Source of the DNA: Chloroflexi bacterium B3_Chlor
Lineage (GTDB): Bacteria > Chloroflexota > Anaerolineae > UBA7937 > B3-Chlor
DNA length: 53,178 bases
Reading direction: 5' to 3'
Assembly (NCBI GenBank): GCA_005223035.1
Contig: NJBK01000018.1
Coordinates: forward strand, 1-53,178
The notes under the pieces were generated by a model. That model was not told the origin of the DNA. It searched no databases and worked only from the letters and a program-made list of their open reading frames with translations. Positions 36,889 through 45,721 of this stretch are shown here, one piece after another. The number at the start of each line of letters is the position of its first letter. Within the stretch, counting starts at the first letter, position 1. The position numbers and the translations under genes were made by a program.

Positions 36889-37531
36889 ACCTTCCATTCT
36901 AGCAGCCGATTTCACCCGCCTGGGAGACCAGGCACGGGAGGCGGAAGCCGCCGGGGTCGAGGGGCTGCAGATCGATGTGATGGACGGGCGCTTTGTGCCC
37001 AACATCACCTTTGGGCCGGGGGTGGTCCGTGCGCTGCGCCCGCTGGTGGGCCTCACACTCGACGTACACCTGATGATCGTCGAGCCGGAGCGTTACCTGG
37101 CCGACTTCGCAGAGGCTGGCGCAGACCGCCTTGTGGTGCACCAAGAGGCCTGCCTGCATCTCCACCGCGTTCTGCAATCCATCCACGAACTTGGCGTTCA
37201 GGCAGCTGTGGCTATCAACCCGGGCACTTCCCCGTTGGTTCTGGAAGAGGTGCTGGACCTCACCGACGTGATCCACGTGATGACGGTCAATCCGGGGTTT
37301 GGAGGGCAAACTTTCATCCACAGCCAGGTGGAGAAGATCCGTGGCCTGCGGCAAATGCTTGACGAACATGGGCAAGACATACCGATCGCCGTGGATGGCG
37401 GAATAGACTCAACAACCGCGCCGCTGGTGGCGAGGGCTGGTGCCACAGTGCTAGTGGCCGGCTCCAGTATCTACAACAGCAAGGCATCGGTGGCCGAGAA
37501 CGTCGCCGCGCTGCGCGCAAGTGTGACTTAG
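36875..37531 (+). CDS. rpe: Ribulose-phosphate 3-epimerase
   Basis: Interconverts ribulose 5-phosphate and xylulose 5-phosphate. A 218-residue TIM barrel with [14 protein letters not shown], the metal-ligand stretches [14 protein letters not shown] and [13 protein letters not shown], the phosphate loop [11 protein letters not shown] and [12 protein letters not shown] 36875 follows AGAGAGG inside the 3' end of rpiA, indicating coupling. Confidence 0.96.
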   Translation: MIAIEPSILAADFTRLGDQAREAEAAGVEGLQIDVMDGRFVPNITFGPGVVRALRPLVGLTLDVHLMIVEPERYLADFAEAGADRLVVHQEACLHLHRVLQSIHELGVQAAVAINPGTSPLVLEEVLDLTDVIHVMTVNPGFGGQTFIHSQVEKIRGLRQMLDEHGQDIPIAVDGGIDSTTAPLVARAGATVLVAGSSIYNSKASVAENVAALRASVT

Positions 37532-37548
37532 AAACAAGGAGAAGGGCG

Positions 37549-38469
37549 ATGGAACTGGGAATGATCGGCTTGGGGAAAATGGGATCCAAAATGACCGAGC
37601 GTCTGCTAAGAGGCGACCATCGCCTCGTTGTTTACGATCACAGTCCGGAGCCGGTCCAGGCCGCAGCAGCAGCCGGGGCAATACCCTCGGACTCCATGCC
37701 CGACCTGGTGGCCAAGTTGACCGCTCCACGTGCCGTCTGGGTCATGGTGCCCGCTGGCGACCTCACTGAAGGCGTAGTCAACGCCTTGGCAGATGTCCTC
37801 GCACCCGAAGACACGGTGATTGACGGCGGCAACAGCAACTACAAGGATTCCATGCGTCGCGCTGCAGCGCTCGAGGAGCGGGGGATGCACTTTGTGGACG
37901 TGGGCACCAGCGGCGGCGTATGGGGTCTCACCGAGGGTTACAGTATGATGGTGGGCGGCGACAAGGACATAGTAGATCGCCTGCAGCCCATCTTCGAGAC
38001 GCTAGCGCCTGCGCCGGACAAGGGATGGGGGCACGTGGGCCCCAGTGGCGCCGGCCACTTTGTCAAGATGGTCCATAACGGCATCGAATACGGCCTGATG
38101 CAGGCCTACGCCGAGGGCTTTGAGATTCTAAAGACCAAGGACGCTTTCGAGCTGGATTTGCACCAGATTGCTCAAATCTGGCGGTACGGCAGTGTGGTCC
38201 GCTCCTGGCTCCTCGACCTGACGGCCGCAGCGCTCAAGGAAGATCAAGACCTGAGCGACATCAAAGGCTGGGTGGCTGATTCGGGCGAAGGACGCTGGAC
38301 CGTGGCCGAGGCCATTGATCAGGACGTGCCCGCGCCAGTGCTCACTCTGTCGCTTCTGATGCGCTTTGTCAGCCGACAGGAGAAAAGCTACTCGGCCAAG
38401 CTGCTAGCGGCCCTCCGGAACCAGTTCGGCGGACACGAGGTCCTCAAAGAGAGCGCTCAAGATGAATGA
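37549..38469 (+). CDS. gnd: 6-phosphogluconate dehydrogenase, decarboxylating (short form)
   Basis: Oxidatively decarboxylates 6-phosphogluconate to ribulose 5-phosphate. Rossmann motif [16 protein letters not shown] at the start, then [17 protein letters not shown], the substrate site [20 protein letters not shown], and [23 protein letters not shown] with the catalytic Lys and Asn. At 306 residues it is the short bacterial/plant-bacterial type, lacking the long C-terminal dimer tail of the 470-residue enzyme; short forms often prefer NAD. The loop after the second strand ([10 protein letters not shown]) has an acidic-type residue, which fits NAD use, but this is inference. It overlaps zwf by eight bases. 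Confidence 0.93.
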   Translation: MELGMIGLGKMGSKMTERLLRGDHRLVVYDHSPEPVQAAAAAGAIPSDSMPDLVAKLTAPRAVWVMVPAGDLTEGVVNALADVLAPEDTVIDGGNSNYKDSMRRAAALEERGMHFVDVGTSGGVWGLTEGYSMMVGGDKDIVDRLQPIFETLAPAPDKGWGHVGPSGAGHFVKMVHNGIEYGLMQAYAEGFEILKTKDAFELDLHQIAQIWRYGSVVRSWLLDLTAAALKEDQDLSDIKGWVADSGEGRWTVAEAIDQDVPAPVLTLSLLMRFVSRQEKSYSAKLLAALRNQFGGHEVLKESAQDE

Positions 38470-39916
38470 ACACAGCGCCATCGTTATCTTTGGCGCGTCC
38501 GGCGACCTGACCCGGCGCAAACTGGTGCCGGCGCTGTTCAGCCTGTATCTCAAAGGGCGTCTGCCCACTGGCACGCACATCGCCGGCTTTTCGAAAGATC
38601 CGCTGACCGACGAAGAGTTCCGAGCACGCCTGCGCGACGGCGTTGAGGAATTCGGTGGCGGGCCGCTGGACACAGCCGCATGGGAGGTGTTCGCCGCCAA
38701 TCTGAGCTACATACAAGGGGATTTCACCAAACTGGCAGACTGCCAGCGTGTGCAGGCAGAACTGATGGACAGAGAAGGCGGAATCTCTAACCTGCTGTAC
38801 TATCTCGCTACCCCGCCAGCTTTCTTCGCGACGATCGTCGAGACACTCGGCGCCGCAGGTATGGCCGCCGAAGACAAGGGCTGGCGAAGGATTGTGATCG
38901 AGAAGCCGTTCGGAAGCGATCTCGCCTCAGCACAGGCCCTCAATCGCGCCATCCACGGCGCCTTTGACGAGCACCAAGTCTATCGCATTGATCACTATTT
39001 GGGGAAAGAGACGGCCCAGAACATCCTCTTTTTCCGTTTTGCCAACACCATCTTCGAACCGGTGTGGAACCGAAACTACGTACACCAGGTGCAGATCACC
39101 ATGGCTGAAAGCGTGGGAGTGGGCCATCGAGGGGCGTACTACGACCAAGCCGGCGTCCTGCGCGACATGTTTCAGAACCACATGCTGCAACTGCTCTCCT
39201 TGGTTGCCATCGAGCCCCCAGCCTCCTTCGACGCCGACGCGGTGCGCAACGAAAAGGTCAAGCTCTTAAGCGCCATCCGCCGTGTCGACCTTCACAACAC
39301 GGTGCCTGCGCAGTATGAAGGCTATTGTGAGGAACCCAAGGTCGCTCCGGACTCACAGACAGCGACCTATGCTGCCCTCAGGCTGTTGGTGGATAACTGG
39401 CGCTGGCAGGACGTCCCCTTCTATCTCCGCTCCGGCAAAGCCCTCGCTCAGAAGGTCACGGAGATACTCATTGAGTTCAAATGTCCTCCGCACGTGATGT
39501 TCGATCTACCCGAGGATTACCACCTTACGTCAAACGTGCTCGCGCTGTGCATCCAGCCCGACGAGGGCATCCACCTAAGATTCGAGAGCAAGGTTCCCGA
39601 CACAGCAGAGGAGACGCGGTCGGTCGACATGGAATTCCACTACAGGTCGTCCTTTGAGGAGGAAAGGCTTCCCGACGCTTATGAGCGCCTATTGCTCGAC
39701 ACGCTGCAAGGAGACGCTGCATTGTTTACCCGGAGTGACGAAATCGAGATGGCCTGGCGGCTGATAGACCCTGTCGTAGAGGGCTGGGAATCGCCGGACG
39801 CGCCGCCTCTGGTCACCTACCCCGTCGGTAGTTGGGGGCCTGTCCAGGCCGATGAGTTGCTGGCCCGCGAGGACCACCTTTGGATCCGGGGCTGCAGTAT
39901 CGCCGGACACGACTGA
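38462..39916 (+). CDS. zwf: Glucose-6-phosphate 1-dehydrogenase
   Basis: The first oxidative step, making 6-phosphogluconolactone and NADPH. N-terminal dinucleotide motif [20 protein letters not shown], the substrate and catalytic signature [19 protein letters not shown] (catalytic His and Lys), then [10 protein letters not shown] and [15 protein letters not shown]. 484 residues, full length. It overlaps gnd upstream, and its TGA shares a base with the pgl ATG, so the three oxidative-branch genes are translationally linked. Confidence 0.97.
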   Translation: MNEHSAIVIFGASGDLTRRKLVPALFSLYLKGRLPTGTHIAGFSKDPLTDEEFRARLRDGVEEFGGGPLDTAAWEVFAANLSYIQGDFTKLADCQRVQAELMDREGGISNLLYYLATPPAFFATIVETLGAAGMAAEDKGWRRIVIEKPFGSDLASAQALNRAIHGAFDEHQVYRIDHYLGKETAQNILFFRFANTIFEPVWNRNYVHQVQITMAESVGVGHRGAYYDQAGVLRDMFQNHMLQLLSLVAIEPPASFDADAVRNEKVKLLSAIRRVDLHNTVPAQYEGYCEEPKVAPDSQTATYAALRLLVDNWRWQDVPFYLRSGKALAQKVTEILIEFKCPPHVMFDLPEDYHLTSNVLALCIQPDEGIHLRFESKVPDTAEETRSVDMEFHYRSSFEEERLPDAYERLLLDTLQGDAALFTRSDEIEMAWRLIDPVVEGWESPDAPPLVTYPVGSWGPVQADELLAREDHLWIRGCSIAGHD

Positions 39917-40677
39917 TGCGCCCCATCAGCATTCATCCAGATGTAGACAGTCTCGCGCAGGCAGCGGCTGAGCATTTTGTCAGCCTGGCCGGCCACGCGG
40001 TAGCCTCCCGAGGACGATTCTCCGTAGCACTGTCGGGCGGCTCAACGCCACGACCGACGTACGCTCAGTTGGCCACTGGCGAATTGTCCGCACAGGTGGA
40101 CTGGCCCGGCGTCCACGTCTTTTGGGGCGACGAACGCTGCGTGCCAGGGGACCATCCCGACAGCAACTATGGCATGGTTCGCGAGACCTTGCTCGACCAT
40201 GTGCCGATCCCCGAGCAGAACATCCATCCCATTCGTGGCGAGCTGGAGCCAGAGCAGGCGGCTGCCGAATACGAACTCACTCTCCGCGAGTTCTTCCCCC
40301 CGGCTCCTGAGAACCCGGCAGCCACATTTGACCTGGTCTTGTTGGGCATGGGCGCGGACGGGCATACTGCGTCACTCTTCCCCCGCGGTGCAGTGCTGGA
40401 AGAGCAAACACGCTGGGTGGTGGCATACTATGTGGACGAAGCTCGTGCGTGGCGCGTCACCCTCACGCCGACGGTCATCAACGCCGCAACTCAAGTGACG
40501 TTCATCGTCTCCGGCGCGAGCAAGGCGGAAACAGTGCGAAGAGTCCTCGCGGGGCCCCACCAGCCGGACCTGCTGCCTGCGCAGATCATCAGGCCGGCGA
40601 TGGGGTGCCTGCTGTGGCTGGTGGATGCTGCAGCGGCCGGAAATCGCGTGGGTCTCCGGGAAAATCGAACCAGCTAG
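39916..40677 (+). CDS. pgl: 6-phosphogluconolactonase
   Basis: Hydrolyses the lactone made by Zwf. 253 residues of the DevB/SOL type: FSVALSGGSTPRPTYAQLA (phosphate site), VFWGDERCVPGDHPDSNYGM and LVLLGMGADGHTASLFP with the catalytic His. I start at ATG 39916 where the fold begins; the frame is open a little upstream inside zwf. It is the last recognised gene of the sugar operon. Confidence 0.95.
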   Translation: MRPISIHPDVDSLAQAAAEHFVSLAGHAVASRGRFSVALSGGSTPRPTYAQLATGELSAQVDWPGVHVFWGDERCVPGDHPDSNYGMVRETLLDHVPIPEQNIHPIRGELEPEQAAAEYELTLREFFPPAPENPAATFDLVLLGMGADGHTASLFPRGAVLEEQTRWVVAYYVDEARAWRVTLTPTVINAATQVTFIVSGASKAETVRRVLAGPHQPDLLPAQIIRPAMGCLLWLVDAAAAGNRVGLRENRTS

Positions 40678-40709
40678 GCGGGGACTTCATCACAGACACG
40701 GACGCCATC

Positions 40710-40805
40710 GTGCTGCTAGCCTACCGGATTCGCGAGGCCGCAGACCGACCAGAGGTGACTGAACTGTTGGCGCTCCTACGGAAACTTGATGAGAGAAAGG
40801 CATAG
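40710..40805 (+). CDS. Possible very small protein after pgl
   Basis: A GTG-initiated 31-residue frame reading VLLAYRIREAADRPEVTELL and ALLRKLDERKA, amphipathic and clearly helical, ending four bases before the msrP start. The same frame is open upstream into pgl. The codon pattern is coding-like, but it is too short to assign. Confidence 0.25.
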   Translation: MLLAYRIREAADRPEVTELLALLRKLDERKA

Positions 40806-40808
40806 CCA

Positions 40809-41774
40809 ATGCTAGCGAAAAAGCGTACAGCAATAGCAATCCCTTCATCTGAAATCACTCCCAAACATCTCTACCTTTCCCGCCGCCAGTTCATCAAGGG
40901 CGCCACCGGAGGCGCAGCGTTCCTTGCCGCCAGCGCGCTGCTGGGTAGCTGCCGTCCCGCCGAGCCTGGGACCGAAGCTGAGCCAGAGGGAGGACAGGCC
41001 AGCGCCACCGTCGACGAACTGGGCGACCCACTCACGCCATATCGGAACGTTATTAGCTACAACAACTACTACGAGTTTACCACAGACAAGGAGAGCGTGG
41101 CGGCCAGGGCTGCTAACTTCTCGACCTCTCCCTGGCAGGTGGAAGTAGGTGGCCTGGTCAACAACCCCAGAGTCTATGACATCGATGATTTGCGCAGGTT
41201 CGATCAGGAAGAACGAATCTACCGCATGCGGTGTGTCGAGGGCTGGTCAATGGTCATACCCTGGATTGGCTTTCCATTGTCAAGACTTCTGGCTGAGGTG
41301 CAGCCAGACTCTAGGGCCAGGTATGTGCGCTTTGAAACACTGCACGACCCCGACCAGATGCCAGGACAGATGAGCCGCGGGTATCCGTGGCCCTACGTTG
41401 AGGGATTGCGCCTCGGTGAAGCCATGCACGACCTCACCATTCTAGCCACGGGTCTTTACGGCGACAACTTGCCACCGCAGAACGGCGCACCTGTCCGCCT
41501 AGTCGTCCCCTGGAAATATGGCTTCAAGAACATAAAGTCTATCGTGAGAATTGATCTTGTGGAAGAGATGCCGATCTCCCTCTGGATGGCTGTCAATCCT
41601 AGAGAGTACGGCTTCTACGCCAACGTCAATCCTGAGGTGCGCCATCCGCGCTGGTCACAAAGCACGGAGCGGCGCATAGGCGAGGTGCAGCGCCGCGCTA
41701 CGCTCATGTTCAACGGATACGCAGAGCAGGTGGCTGGCCTATATGAAGGCATGGACTTGCGACTGAACTTCTAG
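40809..41774 (+). CDS. msrP: Protein-methionine-sulfoxide reductase catalytic subunit MsrP
   Basis: A molybdopterin enzyme (YedY) that repairs oxidised methionine in exported proteins. The Tat signal is RRQFIKGATGGAAFLAASALLG, followed by a cysteine (LGSC) that may be lipidated, unlike the soluble Escherichia coli protein. The sulfite-oxidase fold is marked by FTTDKESVAARAANF, the molybdenum-ligand Cys in YRMRCVEGWSMVIPWIGFPL, and RLVVPWKYGFKNIKSI. It is followed after about 100 bases by the membrane partner msrQ. Confidence 0.93.
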   Translation: MLAKKRTAIAIPSSEITPKHLYLSRRQFIKGATGGAAFLAASALLGSCRPAEPGTEAEPEGGQASATVDELGDPLTPYRNVISYNNYYEFTTDKESVAARAANFSTSPWQVEVGGLVNNPRVYDIDDLRRFDQEERIYRMRCVEGWSMVIPWIGFPLSRLLAEVQPDSRARYVRFETLHDPDQMPGQMSRGYPWPYVEGLRLGEAMHDLTILATGLYGDNLPPQNGAPVRLVVPWKYGFKNIKSIVRIDLVEEMPISLWMAVNPREYGFYANVNPEVRHPRWSQSTERRIGEVQRRATLMFNGYAEQVAGLYEGMDLRLNF

Positions 41775-41872
41775 CCATTAATAGCCAGACCCAGATACGC
41801 TGAGATACCTGCGGCAAGCGAATCCCATCACAAGACTGTGGAACGCATACGAGCACACATCGGTACCAGAGA

Positions 41873-42538
41873 ATGACACCAAGCCGAAAAACCGATGGCA
41901 GGACTATCGCTCGGCTGCTCAGCATCGTGACCCACATCGGCGCGCTCGTACCGCTCGCTCTGCTTCTGTGGGACTATTGGGCATTCCAGCTCAGCGCCGA
42001 TCCCATTCGAGAAGTCACTTTGCGCACGGGAAAACCCGCCTTGACCCTGCTCGTCCTTTCACTGGCCTGCACGCCGCTGAAGATCATATTCGGCTGGAAG
42101 CAGTTGATACCCCTGCGGAAGACATTAGGACTGTACGCATTTCTGTACGCCAGCCTCCATGCCCTCACTTTCGTCTGGCTGGATTACGGGCTTGATCCGG
42201 AACTCATTGTGGAAGCAGTCTTCCAGAAACGGTTTGCACTCGCTGGTTCTGCAGCCTTCTTGCTCTTGGTGCCGTTGGCGATGACTTCCAATCGCTGGGC
42301 AATGCGCAGGTTGGGGAAGAGATGGAAGCTACTGCACAGGCTGGCATACTTGGCAGGCACATTGGCGGTGGTGCACTTCCTCTGGCTGGTGAAGAACGTC
42401 TACACACAGCCCCTCATCTATGCGGCTGTGCTAGCGTTGCTGCTCTTGGTACGGGCGAGGCCGATCAAACACAAGATCGTGGACTGGCGCACAGAGGTGA
42501 AGAGTAGACTTGTGAGAGGCCCGACGCCGACTGGCTAG
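41873..42538 (+). CDS. msrQ: Heme-binding membrane subunit MsrQ
   Basis: Passes electrons from the quinone pool or a cytoplasmic flavin donor to MsrP. 221 residues with six hydrophobic helices of the ferric-reductase-like (YedZ) type: LRTGKPALTLLVLSLACTPLKI, LRKTLGLYAFLYASLHALTF (heme-ligand His) and WKLLHRLAYLAGTLAVVHFLWLVK (two more His). ATG 41873 lies in the same orientation directly after msrP. Confidence 0.92.
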   Translation: MTPSRKTDGRTIARLLSIVTHIGALVPLALLLWDYWAFQLSADPIREVTLRTGKPALTLLVLSLACTPLKIIFGWKQLIPLRKTLGLYAFLYASLHALTFVWLDYGLDPELIVEAVFQKRFALAGSAAFLLLVPLAMTSNRWAMRRLGKRWKLLHRLAYLAGTLAVVHFLWLVKNVYTQPLIYAAVLALLLLVRARPIKHKIVDWRTEVKSRLVRGPTPTG

Positions 42539-42550
42539 CGTGAATCACAG

Positions 42551-42793
42551 ATGTTTGACGGTATTGACCGAGACAGGAGAAGGACCGAAGACAGTCATGC
42601 TCCGCAGGCGGTGTGTCGAAAGATCACCCGACGGCGATTCCTCCAACTACTGGCAGGAGGTGGCGCCGTGCTGGTGACCCGATGCGCACCTGCCCCAGAG
42701 GCGACTTCTACGGCAACCCCATCACCATCAGCACACAATGCCACCGCGCCAGCCATCGCCACTCAGTCGACACCGGATATGTATATGAGATAA
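42551..42793 (+). CDS. Orphan Tat-signal peptide with Ser/Thr/Pro linker, probably truncated
   Basis: 80 residues. A twin-arginine signal TRRRFLQLLAGGGAVLVTRC is followed by a low-complexity linker (PEATSTATPSPSAHNATAP), then a stop. No mature domain follows, so this looks like the 5' end of an exported-enzyme gene that lost its body. The terminal Cys of the signal could be lipidated. It begins 12 bases after msrQ. A tiny secreted lipoprotein cannot be excluded. Confidence 0.55.
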   Translation: MFDGIDRDRRRTEDSHAPQAVCRKITRRRFLQLLAGGGAVLVTRCAPAPEATSTATPSPSAHNATAPAIATQSTPDMYMR

Positions 42794-42827
42794 CCGCGGA
42801 AGAAGGTGTGAATCTGAGGAGGAACAC

Positions 42828-44243
42828 GTGAACGACACCTACGACCTGATCATCATCGGCGGTGGCTCGGCCGGCCTCACGGCCGCCAGCCTGGCCGTCC
42901 AGTTTGGGGCGCGCGTGGCTCTGGTGGAGAAGCACCGCATCGGCGGTGACTGTACCTGGACGGGGTGCGTGCCCAGCAAGACCTTGCTCAAGGCGGCCAA
43001 GGTCGCTCACGAAATGCGCACCGCGGACCGCCACGGCCTCACACCCGTCCAGCCGGTCGTAGATCTAGAGTCCGTGCTGGCACACGTGCGGGCGGTCATC
43101 GCCGACGTGTACGAGGAGGAATCACCTGAAGCCCTCCGAGCCGATGGCATCGACGTGTTCCTGGGCAGCCCTCGTTTTCTCGACCCCTACACCATCTCCG
43201 TAGGCGAGACTGAGTTCACGGCGCGTCGTTTCTTGCTCGCCACCGGGGCGCATCCCTTCATCCCCCCCATCGACGGCCTAGACAGCGTTGACTACCTGAC
43301 CTACGAGACCATCTGGAATCTCCAAGCTATGCCCGAGCATCTGCTAGTTGTCGGGGCGGGCCCGGTCGGCTGCGAGATGGCGCAGGCCTTCCGCCGCTTG
43401 GGCGCGGAAGTGACGATGATCGTGAGCCGCGATCGAGTCTTGCCTCGCGACGAACCAGCGGCATCGGATGTGTTGGCGAGCGTGTTCACGCGCGAGGGCA
43501 TTGTCCTGCATTGGAACGCAAGGGCCGAAAGCGCCTCTCAACAGCGTGACTCCATCCACTTGATGGCTGGGGGTGAAGAACTGATGGGCGACGCATTGCT
43601 CTTGGCGGCCGGCCGACGCCCCAACGTGGAGGGGCTGGACCTGGAGCGAGCGGGGGTGACCCACAGCGAGAAGGGAATCCAGGTGGACGACAACCTGAGG
43701 ACGAGCCAGAAGCACATCTACGCTGCTGGCGACTGCGTTGGCAGCTACCAGTTCACCCACTACGCGGGCTGGCAGGCAGCCATGGCCGTCCGCAACGCCC
43801 TGCTGCCCGGCACGTCTAAAGGAGTCACCGATAGGGTACCCTGGACCACCTTTACCGACCCCGAAGTGGCCCGTATTGGCATGAGCGAGGCCCAGGCGCG
43901 CGACCAGTTCGGCAAGGCGGTGAGGACGTGTGATTGGCCGATGGAAAAGGTGGACAGAGCCCGCGCCGAAGGCGACACTGCCGGCTTCATGAAGCTTGTT
44001 CACCACCAGGATGGGACCTTGCTTGGTGCGACGATCGTCGCCAGACGGGCAGGAGAGATGATCCACGAGTGGATCTTGGCCCTGGATCGCGGGCTGAAAG
44101 TGGGGGATCTCGCGGATGTCATCCATGTGTACCCCACCTACTCTACAGTGATTATGCAAGCCGCAGCTCACATACGAGTGCAACAACTCTTGGCTGGCGC
44201 GTCCGGCCGGGTCATTCGCAGTCTCGCGCGCCTCATAAGATAG
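42828..44243 (+). CDS. Pyridine nucleotide-disulfide oxidoreductase, mercuric-reductase-like
   Basis: A 471-residue FAD enzyme. FAD-binding IIIGGGSAGLTAASLAVQFG at residues 8-27, the redox-active disulfide GGDCTWTGCVPSKTLLKAA (Cys-x4-Cys), NAD(P)-binding VVGAGPVGCEMAQAFRRLG, the second FAD motif YAAGDCVGSYQFTHYAGWQ, and a C-terminal dimer domain with VHVYPTYSTVI-like HVYPTYSTVIMQAA. The His-x4-Glu of lipoamide dehydrogenases is not obvious; the sequence looks closer to MerA-like or uncharacterised oxidoreductases. There is no HMA metal-binding N-terminus. GTG start with GAGGAGGAA. Confidence 0.85.
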   Translation: MNDTYDLIIIGGGSAGLTAASLAVQFGARVALVEKHRIGGDCTWTGCVPSKTLLKAAKVAHEMRTADRHGLTPVQPVVDLESVLAHVRAVIADVYEEESPEALRADGIDVFLGSPRFLDPYTISVGETEFTARRFLLATGAHPFIPPIDGLDSVDYLTYETIWNLQAMPEHLLVVGAGPVGCEMAQAFRRLGAEVTMIVSRDRVLPRDEPAASDVLASVFTREGIVLHWNARAESASQQRDSIHLMAGGEELMGDALLLAAGRRPNVEGLDLERAGVTHSEKGIQVDDNLRTSQKHIYAAGDCVGSYQFTHYAGWQAAMAVRNALLPGTSKGVTDRVPWTTFTDPEVARIGMSEAQARDQFGKAVRTCDWPMEKVDRARAEGDTAGFMKLVHHQDGTLLGATIVARRAGEMIHEWILALDRGLKVGDLADVIHVYPTYSTVIMQAAAHIRVQQLLAGASGRVIRSLARLIR

Positions 44244-44263
44244 GAAGGAAAAGGGCGACGGCA

Positions 44264-45721
44264 TTGGCTACACCTGCCAAGAAAGGGGATCGTGACTGCG
44301 TCTTGCACGAGATCACTCGCAGTCTCTGCCCAGAGTGTGGCCGGGTTGTGGACGCCCAGGTGCTCATCCGCGACGGGAATGTCACTATGCGGAGGCGCTG
44401 CCCCCTCCACGGCTGGCACGAGGCATTGATCTCCTCTGACGCGGATTGGTACCTCAAGTCGCTCAAGTACGACAAGCCGGGAGCCATACCTCATCACTAC
44501 GCGACCAGCGTCCGAGAGGGCTGCCCCTTCGACTGTGGCCTGTGCCCCAAACACCAGCAACACACCTGCGTCGGCGTGATAGAGATCACCAACCGCTGCA
44601 ACTTAGAGTGTCCGACCTGCTTCGCTGATTCCGGCCTCGCTCGGTCGGACCGAGGCCATGACCTCAGCCTAGCCCAGGTGGAAGCGATCCTCGACCGGTT
44701 CCTGGAGACCGAAGGCCAGCCGGAGGTAGTCCAGATCAGTGGTGGTGAGCCAACCATCCACCCCCAACTCCTCGAGATTCTGGCGGCCGCCAAAGCGCGC
44801 GACATCCGCCACGTGATGCTCAACACTAACGGACTACGGCTGGCCCAGGATGCCGAGTTCGTTGACCGACTTGCGCATTACGAGCCCGTGATCTACCTGC
44901 AGTTCGACGGCCTGAGGGCGTCAACCTATGAAGAGCTTCGCGGCCTCGACCTACGGGCAGTGAAAGAGGAAGCCCTGGAGCACCTGGCCGAGGCCGGCCT
45001 TCACGCGATGTTGGTCCCCACCGTCGTTCGGGGAGTCAACGAGGACGAGATCGGGGACATCCTGCGCTTCGGGCTAAATCATCCTGCCGTGGTGGGCATC
45101 AATTACCAGCCGGTCACTTTCGCCGGACGATGCTTGAACCACCGCGACCCGTTCAATCGCATTACCCTGCCCGACGTGCTCCACGCCCTGGAAACTCAAA
45201 CCGAAGGTCTTTTTCAGGTTAGTGATTTCTTCCCCGTCCCTTGCCCCCACCCCACTTGCTCGGCGTGCACCTATGCCTTCCTGCACGGCGACGAGGTCAT
45301 CCCCATCCCGCGCACACTGAACGTGGACGACTACCTCGACTTCATCTCCAACCGCACTCTACCTGATCTGTCAGCCGAGATTGAGCCAGTCGTGGAGTCG
45401 CTGTGGAGCATGGCAGCGGTGATGGGCAGCGACAAGACGACCGACAACCTGGTGTGCGCCACCTGCGGTATCGAGGCGGCGATGAGCCTCGACCCCGAGC
45501 ATCTGAAAGAGCACTTCTTTGCCATTCAGGTGCACGGCTTCATGGATGAGCATAGTTTTGACCTAAAGCGGCTGATGAAGTGCTGCGTCCACCAACTTTT
45601 GCCTGACGGCCGTGCCGTGCCCTTCTGTGCCTACAACAACCTTGGCTACCGCGAGGAGGTCCGCGAGACCCTGGGTAAGACGGGGGTCTCGTGCCCCCAA
45701 CCCAAGGAGGTGTTGGCATAA
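44264..45721 (+). CDS. Radical SAM protein of the tetraether-synthase (Tes/MJ0619) type
   Basis: A multi-cluster radical SAM enzyme of about 485 residues. Early cysteines SLCPECG and RRRCPLHG (22, 25, 46) precede REGCPFDCGLCPKHQQHTC (87, 91, 94, 102). The radical SAM motif is CNLECPTC (112, 116, 119), followed by QISGGEPTIHPQLLEIL. A C-terminal set (HPTCSACTYAF, CATCGIE, LMKCCVHQLL, FCAYNN) would hold more clusters. This layout is that of archaeal Tes, which couples lipid tails into membrane-spanning tetraethers, and its bacterial relatives. TTG 44264 after GGAAGGAAAAGGG is the likely start. The methyltransferase gene starts on the last base of the stop codon. Confidence 0.82.
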   Translation: MATPAKKGDRDCVLHEITRSLCPECGRVVDAQVLIRDGNVTMRRRCPLHGWHEALISSDADWYLKSLKYDKPGAIPHHYATSVREGCPFDCGLCPKHQQHTCVGVIEITNRCNLECPTCFADSGLARSDRGHDLSLAQVEAILDRFLETEGQPEVVQISGGEPTIHPQLLEILAAAKARDIRHVMLNTNGLRLAQDAEFVDRLAHYEPVIYLQFDGLRASTYEELRGLDLRAVKEEALEHLAEAGLHAMLVPTVVRGVNEDEIGDILRFGLNHPAVVGINYQPVTFAGRCLNHRDPFNRITLPDVLHALETQTEGLFQVSDFFPVPCPHPTCSACTYAFLHGDEVIPIPRTLNVDDYLDFISNRTLPDLSAEIEPVVESLWSMAAVMGSDKTTDNLVCATCGIEAAMSLDPEHLKEHFFAIQVHGFMDEHSFDLKRLMKCCVHQLLPDGRAVPFCAYNNLGYREEVRETLGKTGVSCPQPKEVLA

